A DNA stretch of 64,000 nucleotides from Clostridium sp. KNHs214 (GCF_000744935.1 NZ_JQMW01000009.1:682001-746000), one strand, 5' to 3'; shown: positions 48,234-58,569, counted from the first letter of the stretch. Numbers and translations are program-made. Notes: generated by a model not told the origin, from the sequence alone.

Positions 48234-50067
48234 GGACATGCAACAAATTAAAAAAATGTCCTTTGAAGATTTGGATATATTTGCAAAAGAAATACGAGAA
48301 TTTTTAATAGAGGAAGTATCAAAAACAGGCGGTCATTTAGCCTCAAATCTAGGTGTGGTGGAGCTCACTTTAAGTTTATATAAAGTTTTCAATTTTAAGA
48401 AAGATAAACTAATTTGGGATGTGGGACACCAATCCTATATACATAAAATACTTACAGGGAGAAAAGAACAATTTAAATCTTTACGACAATATGACGGTAT
48501 GAGTGGATTTCCTAAGAGAAAGGAAAGCCCACAGGATGTATTTGAAGTAGGACATAGTAGTACATCTATTTCAGCAGCCCTTGGTATGGCAAGAGCTAGG
48601 GATTTAAGGGGCGAAAATTATGAAGTTTTATCTGTAATAGGTGATGGTGCTTTGACGGGAGGAATGGCCTTAGAAGCACTAAATGACTTGGGATATTCCA
48701 AAAATAAAGCTATAATAATATTAAATGACAATCAAATGTCTATAGATAAAAATGTTGGAGGATTATCTACATATTTAAGTACCATAAGAACAGATCCCAA
48801 ATATAATAAATTTAAAAATGACTTCAATAGTACCCTTAGGAAAATGCCTTTAGGAGAAGGAGTAGCTAATTCAATACAAAAAGTGAAAGATGGAATAAAG
48901 CAGTTAGTAGTTCCTGGAATGTTATTTGAAGATATGGGTATTAAGTACTTAGGACCAGTAGATGGTCATAATATAAAACAAATGGTTAAGATTTTATCTA
49001 TGTGTAAGAACATAAATGGACCAGTACTCATACATGTTATAACTAAAAAAGGTAAAGGATATACCTATGCAGAGAGTAATCCAAATAAATTTCATGGTGT
49101 GGGACCTTTTGATTGGAAAACAGGAAAAACATTTTCCTCAGGGAAACCTTCGTATTCAAAGGTATTTGGAGATGAAATAGTTAAAATTGCAGAGAAAAAT
49201 AAAAAGTTAGTAGCTATAACTGCAGCTATGCCTGATGGAACTGGACTTAAAGAATTTTCTTTAAAGTATCCTAAAAGATTTTTTGATGTGGGCATAGCAG
49301 AACAGCATGCGGTTACTATGGCAGCAGGAATTGCATCATCTGGGTTTAAGCCTGTATTTGCAGTTTACTCTACTTTTTTACAAAGAGCCTATGATCAAGT
49401 ATTACATGATGTGTGTCTACAGAATCTTCCAGTGGTTTTTGCCATTGATAGAGCTGGAATTGTTGGAAATGACGGAGAAACTCATCAAGGAGTGTTTGAT
49501 ATATCCTTTTTATCACATATTCCTAATTTAACTATTATGAGTCCTAAAAGTACCGAAGAACTAAGGACTATATTGAATTGGTCAGTAGAACAAAACTTTC
49601 CTATTGCAATAAGATACCCAAGGGGTGGCGATGAGGGTGAAACACTGAAATCAGTGGAAGAAATTAAGCTTGGACAATGGGAAGTACTAAGTGACGAGGG
49701 AGATATAGCTATAATAGCTACAGGAAATATGGTAGAAAGAGGCCTAAGGGTTAGAGAAAAACTAAGTAAATTTGGAATAAAAGTATCTGTTATAAATGGA
49801 TATTTTATAAAACCTTTAGATGAAAAACTGTTACAGAGTTTAGGAGAAAGCAAAGAGTACATATTTACTATGGAGGATAATGTAATAAATGGCGGATTTG
49901 GAAGCAATATACTAAATTATTTGAATAAAATAAATAAAAAAGTTAATATTGTTAATATTGGTTATGAAGACAAATTTATTCCTCATGGTGACCCTAAAAC
50001 CCTTTATAAGGTAAATAATATGGACGTGAATGGAATAGTGCAAACTATTTTAAGAACTGTTAGTTAA
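48208..50067 (+). CDS. dxs: 1-deoxy-D-xylulose-5-phosphate synthase
   Basis: Dxs condenses pyruvate and glyceraldehyde 3-phosphate, the first step of the non-mevalonate isoprenoid route, with thiamine diphosphate. The protein of about 619 residues shows [14 protein letters not shown], the ThDP motif [16 protein letters not shown] (near residue 148), and the transketolase C-terminal domains ([27 protein letters not shown]). ATG 48208 has better spacing from AAGGAA than ATG 48202. It overlaps oapA by 26 bp, so the two are coupled. Confidence 0.95.
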   Translation: MGILLENYKDMQQIKKMSFEDLDIFAKEIREFLIEEVSKTGGHLASNLGVVELTLSLYKVFNFKKDKLIWDVGHQSYIHKILTGRKEQFKSLRQYDGMSGFPKRKESPQDVFEVGHSSTSISAALGMARARDLRGENYEVLSVIGDGALTGGMALEALNDLGYSKNKAIIILNDNQMSIDKNVGGLSTYLSTIRTDPKYNKFKNDFNSTLRKMPLGEGVANSIQKVKDGIKQLVVPGMLFEDMGIKYLGPVDGHNIKQMVKILSMCKNINGPVLIHVITKKGKGYTYAESNPNKFHGVGPFDWKTGKTFSSGKPSYSKVFGDEIVKIAEKNKKLVAITAAMPDGTGLKEFSLKYPKRFFDVGIAEQHAVTMAAGIASSGFKPVFAVYSTFLQRAYDQVLHDVCLQNLPVVFAIDRAGIVGNDGETHQGVFDISFLSHIPNLTIMSPKSTEELRTILNWSVEQNFPIAIRYPRGGDEGETLKSVEEIKLGQWEVLSDEGDIAIIATGNMVERGLRVREKLSKFGIKVSVINGYFIKPLDEKLLQSLGESKEYIFTMEDNVINGGFGSNILNYLNKINKKVNIVNIGYEDKFIPHGDPKTLYKVNNMDVNGIVQTILRTVS

Positions 50068-50079
50068 AGGGGATATATT

Positions 50080-50892
50080 ATGTGTACAGAAAAAGAAAGA
50101 CTAGATGTAGAATTAGTAAAGAGAAGTTTATTTTCTTCTAGGGAAAAGGGAAGAGAAAGTATAATAAAGGGTGAAATCTATGTTAATGGAAAGAAGATTA
50201 CTAAAGGTTCACATAAAGTTTCTTCAGAGGATAATATAGAGTTTATGGGAGAAAAAATGCCTTTTGTAAGTAGGGGTGGTCTAAAGTTAAAAAAGGCTTT
50301 AGAGAGCTTTAAAATAGATTTATGTGGTAAAGTATGCTTTGACATAGGAGCATCTACAGGAGGTTTTACAGATTGTATGCTTCAAAATGGTGCGATTAAA
50401 GTTTGGTCTGTGGATGTAGGAACAGGACAATTAGATAGAAGATTAAAAGATGACGAAAGAGTCGTAAATATGGAAAAGACTAATATTAGATACTTAACTA
50501 GTGAAAAGATCAATGAAGATGTTCATTTTGCAAGTATAGATGTTTCTTTTATATCCTTGGAAAAGGTAGTGCCAACAGTGGCTAAGCTTTTATGTAATAG
50601 TGGAGAAGTAGTGGCTCTTATAAAACCTCAGTTTGAAGCAGGAAAAGGAAAAGTAGGAAAGCATGGAGTTATAAAGAAACCTTCAGTACATTTAGAAGTT
50701 ATTAAAAGGGTTATAAATTTCTTAAGGGCAGAAAATTTAAAAATCAGAGGTGTAGATTACTCACCAATTAAGGGACCAGAAGGTAATATTGAATATTTAA
50801 TTTATTTTACTAAAGATAGTTCATATGTGGATAATATAACAGATGAAAATATAGAAATGACAGTAAAATTAGCACACAGTTGTTTAAGGTAG
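50080..50892 (+). CDS. tlyA: TlyA family rRNA 2'-O-methyltransferase / hemolysin-like
   Basis: A 270-residue protein with an S4 RNA-binding domain (about 5-65, RLDVELVKRSLFSSREKGRESI) and an RrmJ-like methylase domain with FDIGASTGGFTDCMLQNGA near residue 88. TlyA proteins methylate 2'-O positions of 16S and 23S rRNA in mycobacteria. The dxs-tlyA-nadK-argR-recN order is standard in Firmicutes. Confidence 0.92.
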   Translation: MCTEKERLDVELVKRSLFSSREKGRESIIKGEIYVNGKKITKGSHKVSSEDNIEFMGEKMPFVSRGGLKLKKALESFKIDLCGKVCFDIGASTGGFTDCMLQNGAIKVWSVDVGTGQLDRRLKDDERVVNMEKTNIRYLTSEKINEDVHFASIDVSFISLEKVVPTVAKLLCNSGEVVALIKPQFEAGKGKVGKHGVIKKPSVHLEVIKRVINFLRAENLKIRGVDYSPIKGPEGNIEYLIYFTKDSSYVDNITDENIEMTVKLAHSCLR

Positions 50893-50900
50893 GGTTGAAA

Positions 50901-51725
50901 ATGAAAAGTGTAGGAATTAATATAAATAGCCAAAAGGATCCAGAAAATAAAATTTTAAATAGAATATTGAATAAGTTGAATAATACTTGCAATGTGGTAG
51001 TGTTTAGCGATGCTAAGGAATTAAAGGAAAGTTGTGATGAATTTGATTTTGTAATTTCTGTTGGTGGAGATGGAACTATATTGAGAACCGCTAGAGCTAT
51101 AGGACATAGAGAGATACCTATACTTGGTATAAATTTTGGGAATTTAGGTTTTTTAACTACTGCAGAAGGAAGAGAATTAGAAGGCGCCTTAGAAAAAGTA
51201 TGTAAATACCAGTATTCTATAGAGGAAAGAATGATGCTGGAATGTATTGTACGAGAGAGTGGAACAGAGAGAAATTTATTAGCTTTAAATGATATAGTTG
51301 TTTCTAAGGGGACGTTATCTAGGGTAATTAACTACAATGTAAATATAGACGGTATGCACTATAATAGTATAGTAGCAGATGGCATTATTATATCAACACC
51401 TACGGGTTCCACAGCATATTCCTTATCAGCAGGAGGTCCGATAATATATCCAACTTTGGAATTGGTTACCATAACCCCTATATGTCCTATATCCTTAAGT
51501 GCAAGAAACTTTGTACTGGATGGGAATAGTGAAGTGAATATAAATTTGCACCAAAATAAGGAAAGTGCCTTTTTGACTGTGGATGGACAGGAAGCCTTTG
51601 AACTTAATGATAGTAGTGAAATTATAATTAAAAAATCTAAAAATAAAACTAAGTTAATAAAGATTCATAATTATGATTACTTTAATGTATTAAGAAAAAA
51701 AATAATATCAAGAATCAAAGAATGA
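50901..51725 (+). CDS. nadK: NAD kinase
   Basis: NadK phosphorylates NAD to NADP with ATP or polyphosphate. The 274-residue protein has the GGDGTIL motif near residue 58, NFGNLGFLT near 85, and SPTGSTAYSLSAGGPI-type signature near 165. The start at 50901 follows AAGGTAGGG. It begins 8 bp after tlyA. Confidence 0.95.
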   Translation: MKSVGININSQKDPENKILNRILNKLNNTCNVVVFSDAKELKESCDEFDFVISVGGDGTILRTARAIGHREIPILGINFGNLGFLTTAEGRELEGALEKVCKYQYSIEERMMLECIVRESGTERNLLALNDIVVSKGTLSRVINYNVNIDGMHYNSIVADGIIISTPTGSTAYSLSAGGPIIYPTLELVTITPICPISLSARNFVLDGNSEVNINLHQNKESAFLTVDGQEAFELNDSSEIIIKKSKNKTKLIKIHNYDYFNVLRKKIISRIKE

Positions 51726-51738
51726 GAAGGTGATTATT

Positions 51739-52191
51739 GTGAAAATAGCCCGTCATGCGAAAATAATAGAAATAATAAATTCAAAAGAAATTGAAACACA
51801 AGAAGAATTAGCTGACGAATTAAGAAAAAGTGGTATAGAAATTACACAAGCCACAGTTTCTAGAGACATAAAGGAACTTAAACTAATAAAAGTTTTGGGA
51901 ACTACAGGAAGATATAAATATGCTGCTATATCCCCTACAGAAAGTTTTTTATCTGATAAATTAATATCGATATTTTCCCAAACAGTACTTTATGTGGAGA
52001 ATGTTTCTAATTTTGTAGTAGTAAAGACTATTTCAGGCTCTGCTCCAGGTGCTGCGGAAGCAATAGATTCCATGAATTTTGATGGTATAGCAGGAACTAT
52101 AGCAGGCGACAATACAATATTTTTATTAATAAGAAGTGAAGAAAAGGCTAAAGAAATAGTCCAAAAGCTTAAAAAAATGATAAGCGAATAG
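51739..52191 (+). CDS. argR: Arginine repressor ArgR/AhrC
   Basis: A 150-residue hexameric repressor of arginine synthesis genes. It has a winged HTH (RHAKIIEIINSKEIETQEELADEL, ITQATVSRDIKELKLIKV) and a C-terminal arginine-binding domain (GSAPGAAEAIDSMNFDGIAGTIAGDNTIF). GTG 51739 lies 8 bp after GAGAAGG and gives the family N-terminus; GTG 51730 is less likely. Confidence 0.95.
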   Translation: MKIARHAKIIEIINSKEIETQEELADELRKSGIEITQATVSRDIKELKLIKVLGTTGRYKYAAISPTESFLSDKLISIFSQTVLYVENVSNFVVVKTISGSAPGAAEAIDSMNFDGIAGTIAGDNTIFLLIRSEEKAKEIVQKLKKMISE

Positions 52192-52202
52192 GAGGTATAA
52201 AT

Positions 52203-53906
52203 ATGCTCCTACAGTTGAATATACGAAATTTTGCGTTAATACGGGACATAAGTGTATCCTTTGAAAAGGGATTCAATGTATTACTTGGTGAAACTGGTGC
52301 AGGTAAATCTATATTAATAGATGCCATAGATTATGTATTAGGAGGAAAATTTGAAAAAAGCTTAATAAGAATAGGAGAAAATAAAACCTATGTAGAAGCT
52401 ATTTTTTCTGTAGACAATGAAATTACAAAAGAAATTTTGAATAAAAAAGGTATAGAATATGAAGAAGGTATTCTTATAATAAGCAGGGAAACTTTTCAAT
52501 CTGGTAAGAACGTGGCTAAAGTCAATGGTAAAAGCATGATTTTATCAGACCTAAAAGAAATTACTATTACTTTACTGGATATACATGGGCAACATAAGAA
52601 TCAAAGTTTGTTAGATAGTAGTAATTACATAGAGTATTTAGATTCTTATGGAAGGAAAAAAATGCAAAATATATTAGAAGAATATACTACTTACTACAAT
52701 CGACTAAAAGAAATAGATTATAAAATAAATGAATTAATTGGTGATACAGGGGAAAAAGAAAAATTAGTAGATTTTTTAAAGTATCAAATAGATGAAATAG
52801 ATAGAGGAAATTTAAAAATAGGTGAAGAAGAAGAATTAGAAGAAAAATTCACTAGTTTATCTAATTATGAGAAACTAAACAAGTCATTAGGAAGTGCATA
52901 CACTTTATTAAATAGTGGAGATGGTAGTAATTTAGCTGTTTGCGATGCTATAAATTTAGTTTTGAAAAATATAAAGGAAGTGGAAAATTTTTCTGATAAA
53001 TTAGGTAAGATATATAATTTTTTTGAAGAAGCTTATTATAATATTCAAGAGGCAGCAGAAGATTTAAGAGATATAGTAGAAAATTTATATTATGACCAAG
53101 AGGAATTAGAAATAATAAATAAAAGAATGTATGAAATAGATAGCTATAAAAGAAAATATGGCAATTCTATAAAAGAAATATTAGAATATAAAGAAAAAAT
53201 AAATTGTAAATATGAAGAGATGGCTAATTATAAAAAAATAGTGGATAAGCTAAACATTGAAAAGAAAAATATAATAATTACTATGGAAGAAAAAAGTGAA
53301 CAAATTCATAGTATTAGAAGTGCTTTAGGAAAAGAATTAGAAGAAAAAGTAAAGAGAGAATTAAGCTATGTAGGTTTAGAGAAGGCTAATTTTAAAATTA
53401 ATGTGCAATATGCTAAAGAATTTAATGAAAAGGGAAAGGATATTGTACAGTTTTTAATATCCACTAATCCAGGTCAACCACTTAAGGAATTATCAAAAGT
53501 AGTATCTGGTGGAGAACTATCAAGAATAATGTTATCATTAAAGACAGTATTTATAGACAAAGATGATATACCATCTATAATTTTTGATGAAATTGATACT
53601 GGTATAAGTGGAAGAATAGCTGAAAGAGTAGGAGAAAAAATGTATATGGTGTCTACAAAGCATCAAGTATTTTGTATAACTCACTTACCTCAAATAGCTA
53701 TTATGTCTGACAATCATTATTTAGTTCAAAAAAATGTGGAAGAAAATGAAACATATACAAAGATAGTAAAAATATCTGAAGAAGATAAGGTAAGAGAAAT
53801 AGCAAAAATGATTAGTGGCAGTAATTTAACAGAGATAGCTTTTAAAAATTCTAGAGAACTTATAAAAAATGGTTACAATAAAAAACATAGTTTATGTAAA
53901 GAATAA
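52203..53906 (+). CDS. recN: DNA repair protein RecN
   Basis: RecN is an SMC-like ATPase that acts early at DNA double-strand breaks. The 567-residue protein has the N-terminal head with GETGAGKSILIDAI (near residue 30), a long coiled coil (about 155-375), then SGGELSRIMLSLK near 436 and the Walker B IIFDEIDTGISG near 460. It ends with a terminator. Confidence 0.95.
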   Translation: MLLQLNIRNFALIRDISVSFEKGFNVLLGETGAGKSILIDAIDYVLGGKFEKSLIRIGENKTYVEAIFSVDNEITKEILNKKGIEYEEGILIISRETFQSGKNVAKVNGKSMILSDLKEITITLLDIHGQHKNQSLLDSSNYIEYLDSYGRKKMQNILEEYTTYYNRLKEIDYKINELIGDTGEKEKLVDFLKYQIDEIDRGNLKIGEEEELEEKFTSLSNYEKLNKSLGSAYTLLNSGDGSNLAVCDAINLVLKNIKEVENFSDKLGKIYNFFEEAYYNIQEAAEDLRDIVENLYYDQEELEIINKRMYEIDSYKRKYGNSIKEILEYKEKINCKYEEMANYKKIVDKLNIEKKNIIITMEEKSEQIHSIRSALGKELEEKVKRELSYVGLEKANFKINVQYAKEFNEKGKDIVQFLISTNPGQPLKELSKVVSGGELSRIMLSLKTVFIDKDDIPSIIFDEIDTGISGRIAERVGEKMYMVSTKHQVFCITHLPQIAIMSDNHYLVQKNVEENETYTKIVKISEEDKVREIAKMISGSNLTEIAFKNSRELIKNGYNKKHSLCKE

Positions 53907-53937
53907 GACTACAATAATATAGTAGTCTTATTTTTTA
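53904..53937 (+). terminator. Terminator after recN
   Basis: AAGACTAC (53905-53912) pairs with GTAGTCTT (53922-53929), then ATTTTTTAT. It overlaps the recN stop codon. Confidence 0.85.
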
Positions 53938-54113
53938 TAAACTCCTTCAATAATCTTCTAAAGAAAATTAAAACAAAAGTATTATAAAATTTTAATATAT
54001 ATAATAATTTAGTTTATAAATAAATCATTAACTTTTAAAGCATTAAAATTATAGCATAAGAGGACTATTAAAAGGGTAACTTAAAATTAAATAAAGAGAT
54101 AGGAGGCGAAAGA

Positions 54114-55190
54114 ATGGACAAAAAAATACAGAAATCCATTATGATTTTAATAGCTCCTCTCTTCTTTTTTATTTTAAGTATCCAGTATAAAATATACCCT
54201 GGGTATTTAAACACTTCTGCTGTTAATGCCAAACCTAATATTCAGATTTATCCTGGAGGGCAACCGATAGGAGTTAAACTTAATACTAAGGGAGTTTTGG
54301 TTGTTGGATTATCTAATTTAAAAGGAACAGATGAAAAGATGTGTAATCCTGCCAATGATAGTGGTGTAAAGGTTGGGGATATAATAATAGCTATAAATGG
54401 TGTAGAAGTTAATACCTGTGAAGAAGTTTCAAACAAAATAAGGGAATCAGAAGGTAAGAATTTAGATTTAACTTTGCAAAGAAAGGATTCCAAAACAAAT
54501 AAAACTGTAGTGCCTATTAAGACTTCTGAAGAAGGAAAATATAAAATAGGATTATGGATAAGAGATTCTACTGCTGGAATAGGAACATTAACTTTTTATC
54601 ATTCTGAAACAGGAAGTTTTGGTGCCTTAGGTCATGCTATAACGGATATGGATACAGGAGATATAATGAAAGTAAGGGAAGGAAAGATAATACCATCATC
54701 TATAGTATCAATTAGAAAAGGTGTTAGAGGAGAACCAGGAGAATTAAGAGGTATATTTACTGATGAAAATGAACCTTTGGGGAGCATAAAAAATAATACA
54801 AATTGCGGTATATTTGGAGAAAGTAAAAAGGAATTGATAAACAAAAATTTCAATCAGCCTTTAAATGTAGCATATAGACATGAAGTAAAGAGAGGAAAAG
54901 CACAAGTACTAACTACTATAGAAGGAGAAGAGCCTAAGCTATATGATATAGAAATAGAAGAAACATTAGAGCAAAAAGAGCCAGGACCTAAGAGTATGGT
55001 TATAAGAATTACGGATAAGAGATTATTAAATAGTACCGGCGGAATAATTCAGGGTATGAGTGGAAGTCCAATTATACAAAATAATAAAGTTGTTGGAGCT
55101 GTAACTCATGTTCTTGTGAACAAGCCTGATGTAGGATATGGCATATATATCGAGTGGATGTTAAAGGATGCGGGGATAGTAGGAAAATAA
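54114..55190 (+). CDS. spoIVB: SpoIVB serine peptidase
   Basis: SpoIVB is the forespore signalling protease that cleaves SpoIVFA to release pro-SigK processing in the mother cell. The 358-residue protein has an N-terminal membrane segment, a PDZ domain (about 85-150, GVKVGDIIIAINGVEVNT) and the S55 peptidase domain with GHAITDMDTG (His near residue 178) and GMSGSPIIQ (catalytic Ser near 320). It precedes spo0A as in other endospore formers. Confidence 0.95.
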   Translation: MDKKIQKSIMILIAPLFFFILSIQYKIYPGYLNTSAVNAKPNIQIYPGGQPIGVKLNTKGVLVVGLSNLKGTDEKMCNPANDSGVKVGDIIIAINGVEVNTCEEVSNKIRESEGKNLDLTLQRKDSKTNKTVVPIKTSEEGKYKIGLWIRDSTAGIGTLTFYHSETGSFGALGHAITDMDTGDIMKVREGKIIPSSIVSIRKGVRGEPGELRGIFTDENEPLGSIKNNTNCGIFGESKKELINKNFNQPLNVAYRHEVKRGKAQVLTTIEGEEPKLYDIEIEETLEQKEPGPKSMVIRITDKRLLNSTGGIIQGMSGSPIIQNNKVVGAVTHVLVNKPDVGYGIYIEWMLKDAGIVGK

Positions 55191-55222
55191 AAGTAGAAAA
55201 AATATATTAAAAATAGTAAAAT

Positions 55223-55268
55223 AAGAGTAAAAGGTGTTTAAGATTGATTCTTTTACTCTTTTTTTTAT
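55223..55268 (+). terminator. Terminator between spoIVB and spo0A
   Basis: AAGAGTAAAAG (55223-55233) pairs with CTTTTACTCTT (55250-55260), followed by TTTTTT. Confidence 0.9.
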
Positions 55269-55284
55269 ATAAATTTTTTTATAA

Positions 55285-55313
55285 GAAGGAATCAAAGTTT
55301 ATTTGTCGAATAC
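55285..55313 (+). promoter_or_regulatory. SigH-type promoter of spo0A with overlapping 0A box
   Basis: GAAGGAATC (55285-55293) and GTCGAATAC (55305-55313) match the SigH -35 and -10 patterns with an 11-bp spacer. TTTGTCGAA (55302-55310), containing the 0A-box core TGTCGAA, overlaps the -10. This suggests Spo0A acts on its own SigH promoter. Confidence 0.65.
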
Positions 55314-55355
55314 TATTGTTAAGATATGGGAATTAATTAAAAGGGAGCGTGTGAA

Positions 55356-56174
55356 ATGGAGGATTCAAGAATTAATGTGGTAATTGCAGATGATAATAAA
55401 GAATTTTGCAATATACTAAATGATTATTTAATGAGCCAAAGAGATATAATGGTATCAGGAATAGCAAAAGATGGATTGGAAGCACTAAGGTTAATTGAAG
55501 AAAGAGAACCGGATTTAGTCATATTAGATATAATAATGCCTCATCTAGATGGCTTAGGTGTATTAGAAAGAATTAATGGCATGGATATGAAAAAGGTACC
55601 TAGGATTATAGTATTATCTGCTGTAGGTCAAGATAAAATAACCCAAAGAGCTATAAACTTAGGAGCAGATTATTATGTAGTAAAACCTTTTGATATGGAC
55701 GTATTTATAAAAAGAATAAGACAAATGTTCAACAATACTATATCTAATTCTGATATTAAGAAGACTACTAATCATTATTCTAACGATAACGAATATTATA
55801 CTAATAATGAAAAAAAACCAGTGGATTTAGAAACGGAAATAACAAATATAATTCATGAGATAGGTGTGCCAGCACATATTAAAGGATATATGTATTTAAG
55901 AGAAGCTATAACTATGGTAGTAAATGATATAGAGTTACTATCAGCAGTTACAAAGGAATTATATCCATCTATTGCTAAGAAGTATAATACTACGGCTAGT
56001 AGAGTTGAAAGGGCTATAAGACATGCTATTGAGGTGGCTTGGAGCAGAGGACAAGTAGAAACAATTAATAAGCTATTTGGCTATACTATACACAATGATA
56101 AAGGCAAGCCAACAAATAGTGAATTTATAGCTATGGTAGCTGATAAGCTAAGACTTAAAAATAAAGTTAGCTAG
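55356..56174 (+). CDS. spo0A: Sporulation master regulator Spo0A
   Basis: Spo0A is the response regulator that commits the cell to sporulation. The 272-residue protein has a receiver domain (about 5-125) with the phosphorylated Asp in [10 protein letters not shown] (near residue 57), a variable linker (about 130-150), and the C-terminal DNA-binding domain with [23 protein letters not shown] and the recognition helix. It is the last chromosomal gene before the mobile element. Confidence 0.97.
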   Translation: MEDSRINVVIADDNKEFCNILNDYLMSQRDIMVSGIAKDGLEALRLIEEREPDLVILDIIMPHLDGLGVLERINGMDMKKVPRIIVLSAVGQDKITQRAINLGADYYVVKPFDMDVFIKRIRQMFNNTISNSDIKKTTNHYSNDNEYYTNNEKKPVDLETEITNIIHEIGVPAHIKGYMYLREAITMVVNDIELLSAVTKELYPSIAKKYNTTASRVERAIRHAIEVAWSRGQVETINKLFGYTIHNDKGKPTNSEFIAMVADKLRLKNKVS

Positions 56175-56333
56175 ATTAGTAGTATCAACGATTACGGAGA
56201 TTTAGAAAGCAATAAACTGTATAAAAAGCGACATAAAATATAGGTTATTGTAATTAATCTATGTATTAATTAATTTAAAATTACCAATAGACTTTTTTCA
56301 TTTGTTAGGTAAATGAAGGGAGTCTATTTTATT

Positions 56334-57323
56334 ATGAAAAATATTAATTTTTTAATTGATGATTTCATGATTTACTGTGAAAGTAAAAATTTATCTAAAA
56401 AAACAATGATGTCTTACGAACAAACTTTAAGATTATTTAGTCAATATTTAGAAAAAGAAAAAAATATTAATGATGTTACTAAGGTTACAGAAAAGGTAAT
56501 TAGAGAATACATTAACTTCACAAAGAATAGAGGAAAATATACTGTAGTAGTAGATTCTAAAACTCTAAAAACTAACTCGCCAGAAGTAAGACAAGATTAT
56601 GGAAAAAAAGTTTCTATTACAACTGTAAATAATTATATTAGAAATATAAAGGTGTTATTTAATTATTTATTACAACAGAATTACATTAAGAAAGACATAG
56701 TGAAAAATATTAAACAATTTAAAAATAAGAGGAAACCTAAAGACTTCATTACGGATGAACAATTTGGAGAATTATTGCGTCATATAAATACTACAAAATT
56801 TCACGAATATAGAGATAATATTTGTATTCAACTATTATTAGATACAGGTATGCGTATTGGAGAAGCATTAAAAATAGAAGTACAAGATATAGATATTAAT
56901 AATAGAGCTATATTCCTTCCTGCACAAAATACAAAAGGTAAAAGAGATAGATATGTTTATTTTAGTCAAATAATGGGCAAAGAACTTCGTAGATGGCTTC
57001 AATATAAGGATAGATATATAGAATCAGATTATTTATTTTGTACCACAAAAGGTACTCCAATGCTTATTCGTACTTTTGAAAGAAAATTAAAGGATTATGG
57101 CATTAGAGTGGGATTAAAAGACATTCATCCTCATCAATTGCGTAATAATTTTGCTAAAAGATTTTTAATGGCAGGTGGAAATATATATACACTATCTCAA
57201 ATTCTTGGACATAGCAGTGTAAAAGTAACTGAACAGGCGTATTTAGATTTAACAGATGCAGATATTAGAAAAAACTATCAACAGTTTTCTCCTCTAGCTA
57301 ATATGAGAGGAGGTAGAAAATAA
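56334..57323 (+). CDS. Tyrosine recombinase (integrase) of a mobile element
   Basis: A 329-residue phage-integrase-family recombinase: SAM-like core-binding domain (about 5-115) and catalytic domain (about 130-320). All key residues are present: Arg174 in MRIGEAL, Lys in TKGKRDRYVYF near 206, HQLR (His267, Arg270), His293 in LGHSSVKVTEQ, and Tyr303. The start at 56334 follows GAAGGGAG. It lies about 160 bp after spo0A and marks the left side of an integrated element; closest to XerD-like plasmid or element recombinases. Confidence 0.92.
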   Translation: MKNINFLIDDFMIYCESKNLSKKTMMSYEQTLRLFSQYLEKEKNINDVTKVTEKVIREYINFTKNRGKYTVVVDSKTLKTNSPEVRQDYGKKVSITTVNNYIRNIKVLFNYLLQQNYIKKDIVKNIKQFKNKRKPKDFITDEQFGELLRHINTTKFHEYRDNICIQLLLDTGMRIGEALKIEVQDIDINNRAIFLPAQNTKGKRDRYVYFSQIMGKELRRWLQYKDRYIESDYLFCTTKGTPMLIRTFERKLKDYGIRVGLKDIHPHQLRNNFAKRFLMAGGNIYTLSQILGHSSVKVTEQAYLDLTDADIRKNYQQFSPLANMRGGRK

Positions 57324-57324
57324 A

Positions 57325-57840
57325 ATGACTAATTATACTATCTCTTCAAACTTAGACATTACAAATTTACAATTATCTGATGGTGCTTACAGATGTTATA
57401 TGTTATTACAAAGTCTAGCCTATGCTAATAAAACTAAGGTCTTTCCAAGTCAGAAATACCTCGCTCATGCACTAGGCAGGTGCGTTAGAACTATACAGAG
57501 GTACCTAGATGAATTAGTGGGTTTAGGGCTTATTATAAAGCGTAGACGTGGTTCTATATCCAATCTATATACACTTGTTCAAAAGAAGATACAACAAGGC
57601 GTAGACCGTTTAAAAAGGGCTGTAAAAGGTAAACGTGAGCCTGAGAGGAGGACGTTAAAGGATAATACAAACAGTACGGTAAAACAAAACAACCATAAGA
57701 AAAAAACTTATCCTAAATATAAAAAGAAAACTGAACATTTCAATGATTACACACAAAGACAGTATGATTTTGATAAGTTAGAACAGGCTTTGTTGGGTGA
57801 TTCTAAAAGTACCGAGTTTTCTGACTTGTTAAAGGAATAA
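57325..57840 (+). CDS. Helix-turn-helix protein following the integrase
   Basis: A 171-residue protein with a winged-helix/HTH_36-like N-terminus (about 15-90: LSDGAYRCYMLLQSLAYANK, PSQKYLAHALGRCVRTIQRYLDELVGLGLIIKRRR) and a basic, low-complexity tail. Such proteins control or start replication of small elements. The ATG is one base after the integrase stop, with its GAGGAGG site inside the integrase gene, so the two are coupled. Confidence 0.78.
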   Translation: MTNYTISSNLDITNLQLSDGAYRCYMLLQSLAYANKTKVFPSQKYLAHALGRCVRTIQRYLDELVGLGLIIKRRRGSISNLYTLVQKKIQQGVDRLKRAVKGKREPERRTLKDNTNSTVKQNNHKKKTYPKYKKKTEHFNDYTQRQYDFDKLEQALLGDSKSTEFSDLLKE

Positions 57841-57875
57841 TGCCTTTCGCGATTTTGTGAAATGCAATTGGAGAA

Positions 57876-57995
57876 TAAAAAATAACTAAAGTCCCGCTAG
57901 AACCTTAGTTATCACAATTTAATATTGTTAGTGTACCCACACTAAATATATAACATCTAATACTATTATAACAAACTTTTTTAAAAATATGAATA
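57876..57995 (-). ncRNA. Candidate minus-strand small RNA in the integrase-repressor gap
   Basis: On the minus strand, TTGACA (58014-58019) and TATTCA (57990-57995) are 18 bp apart, and a perfect TATAAT occurs further on (57965-57970). Downstream come a hairpin TTAGTGT-gggt-ACACTAA and then a terminator, with ATAACTAA pairing with TTAGTTAT (57912-57882), followed by TTTTTTATT. No coding frame fits. A two-hairpin RNA of roughly 80-100 nt is possible. Confidence 0.35.
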
Positions 57996-58063
57996 GGTTA
58001 GGTGTATTTGTCATGTCAAAAATTAAATACATTTTGCTATCACTTAAAATGATAACGACTTTA

Positions 58064-58124
58064 AATAGTATTATAGACTATATAACGCATCAACTTGTAT
58101 AGTGTCTAATGCTATTTTTTATTG
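58064..58124 (+). terminator. Possible terminator of the integrase-HTH operon
   Basis: TAGTATTATAGACTATA (58064 on) pairs imperfectly with TATAGTGTCTAATGCTA and is followed by TTTTTTATT. The rest of 57841-58296 holds no gene I can support. Confidence 0.4.
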
Positions 58125-58296
58125 TATAAGAAAGTTATACACAGATATTTGGCTTGTTCCAAAATGGACTATACAAAAATGTCGTATTAGATTAGACAAA
58201 GATTTTACAAGTCAAGTGACAACCGATTTACCCAAATAAATAAAACTTAAAGAAATAAAACTTAATAATATATACTTATAGTCTTTAAAGACTAAA

Positions 58297-58326
58297 TAAA
58301 AAAACGGTCACATTAAGCAACCGTCC
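58297..58326 (-). terminator. Terminator of the XRE repressor gene
   Basis: Read on the minus strand, ACGGT (complement of 58320-58324) pairs with ACCGT (complement of 58304-58308), followed by a seven-T run. It lies 45 bp past the repressor stop. Confidence 0.7.
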
Positions 58327-58371
58327 TAATATATTTTATTAATTATTTTATTAATTATTTTATTGTATTAG

Positions 58372-58569
58372 TTATTTAATTTCTAGTATATCTTCTATTC
58401 TACATTCTAATACATCACAAATAATCTCTAAATTTTCAAATTTAATAGCTTGAGTTTTATTATCTACTAATTTTTTTAAATTATTGTATCCTATTTTAGT
58501 TTCTTTAGATAACCAAAATGTAGTTTTATTCTTTTGTTCTAATATCTTATCTATGTTAACTTTTATCAT
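58372..58569 (-). CDS. XRE/Cro-CI family repressor
   Basis: A 65-residue protein that is almost entirely an XRE helix-turn-helix (TTFWLSKETKIGYNNLKKLVDNKTQAIKFENLEIICDVL), the YozG-like class. It is divergent from the 58817 operon with about 250 bp between, like a phage repressor and its lytic operon. AGGAGGT is placed well before the ATG. Confidence 0.88.
   Translation of the reverse strand: MIKVNIDKILEQKNKTTFWLSKETKIGYNNLKKLVDNKTQAIKFENLEIICDVLECRIEDILEIK

Noticed and set aside
56175-56333. tRNA gene as integration target
   Set aside because: No cloverleaf or tRNA-like 3' end could be found between spo0A and the integrase.
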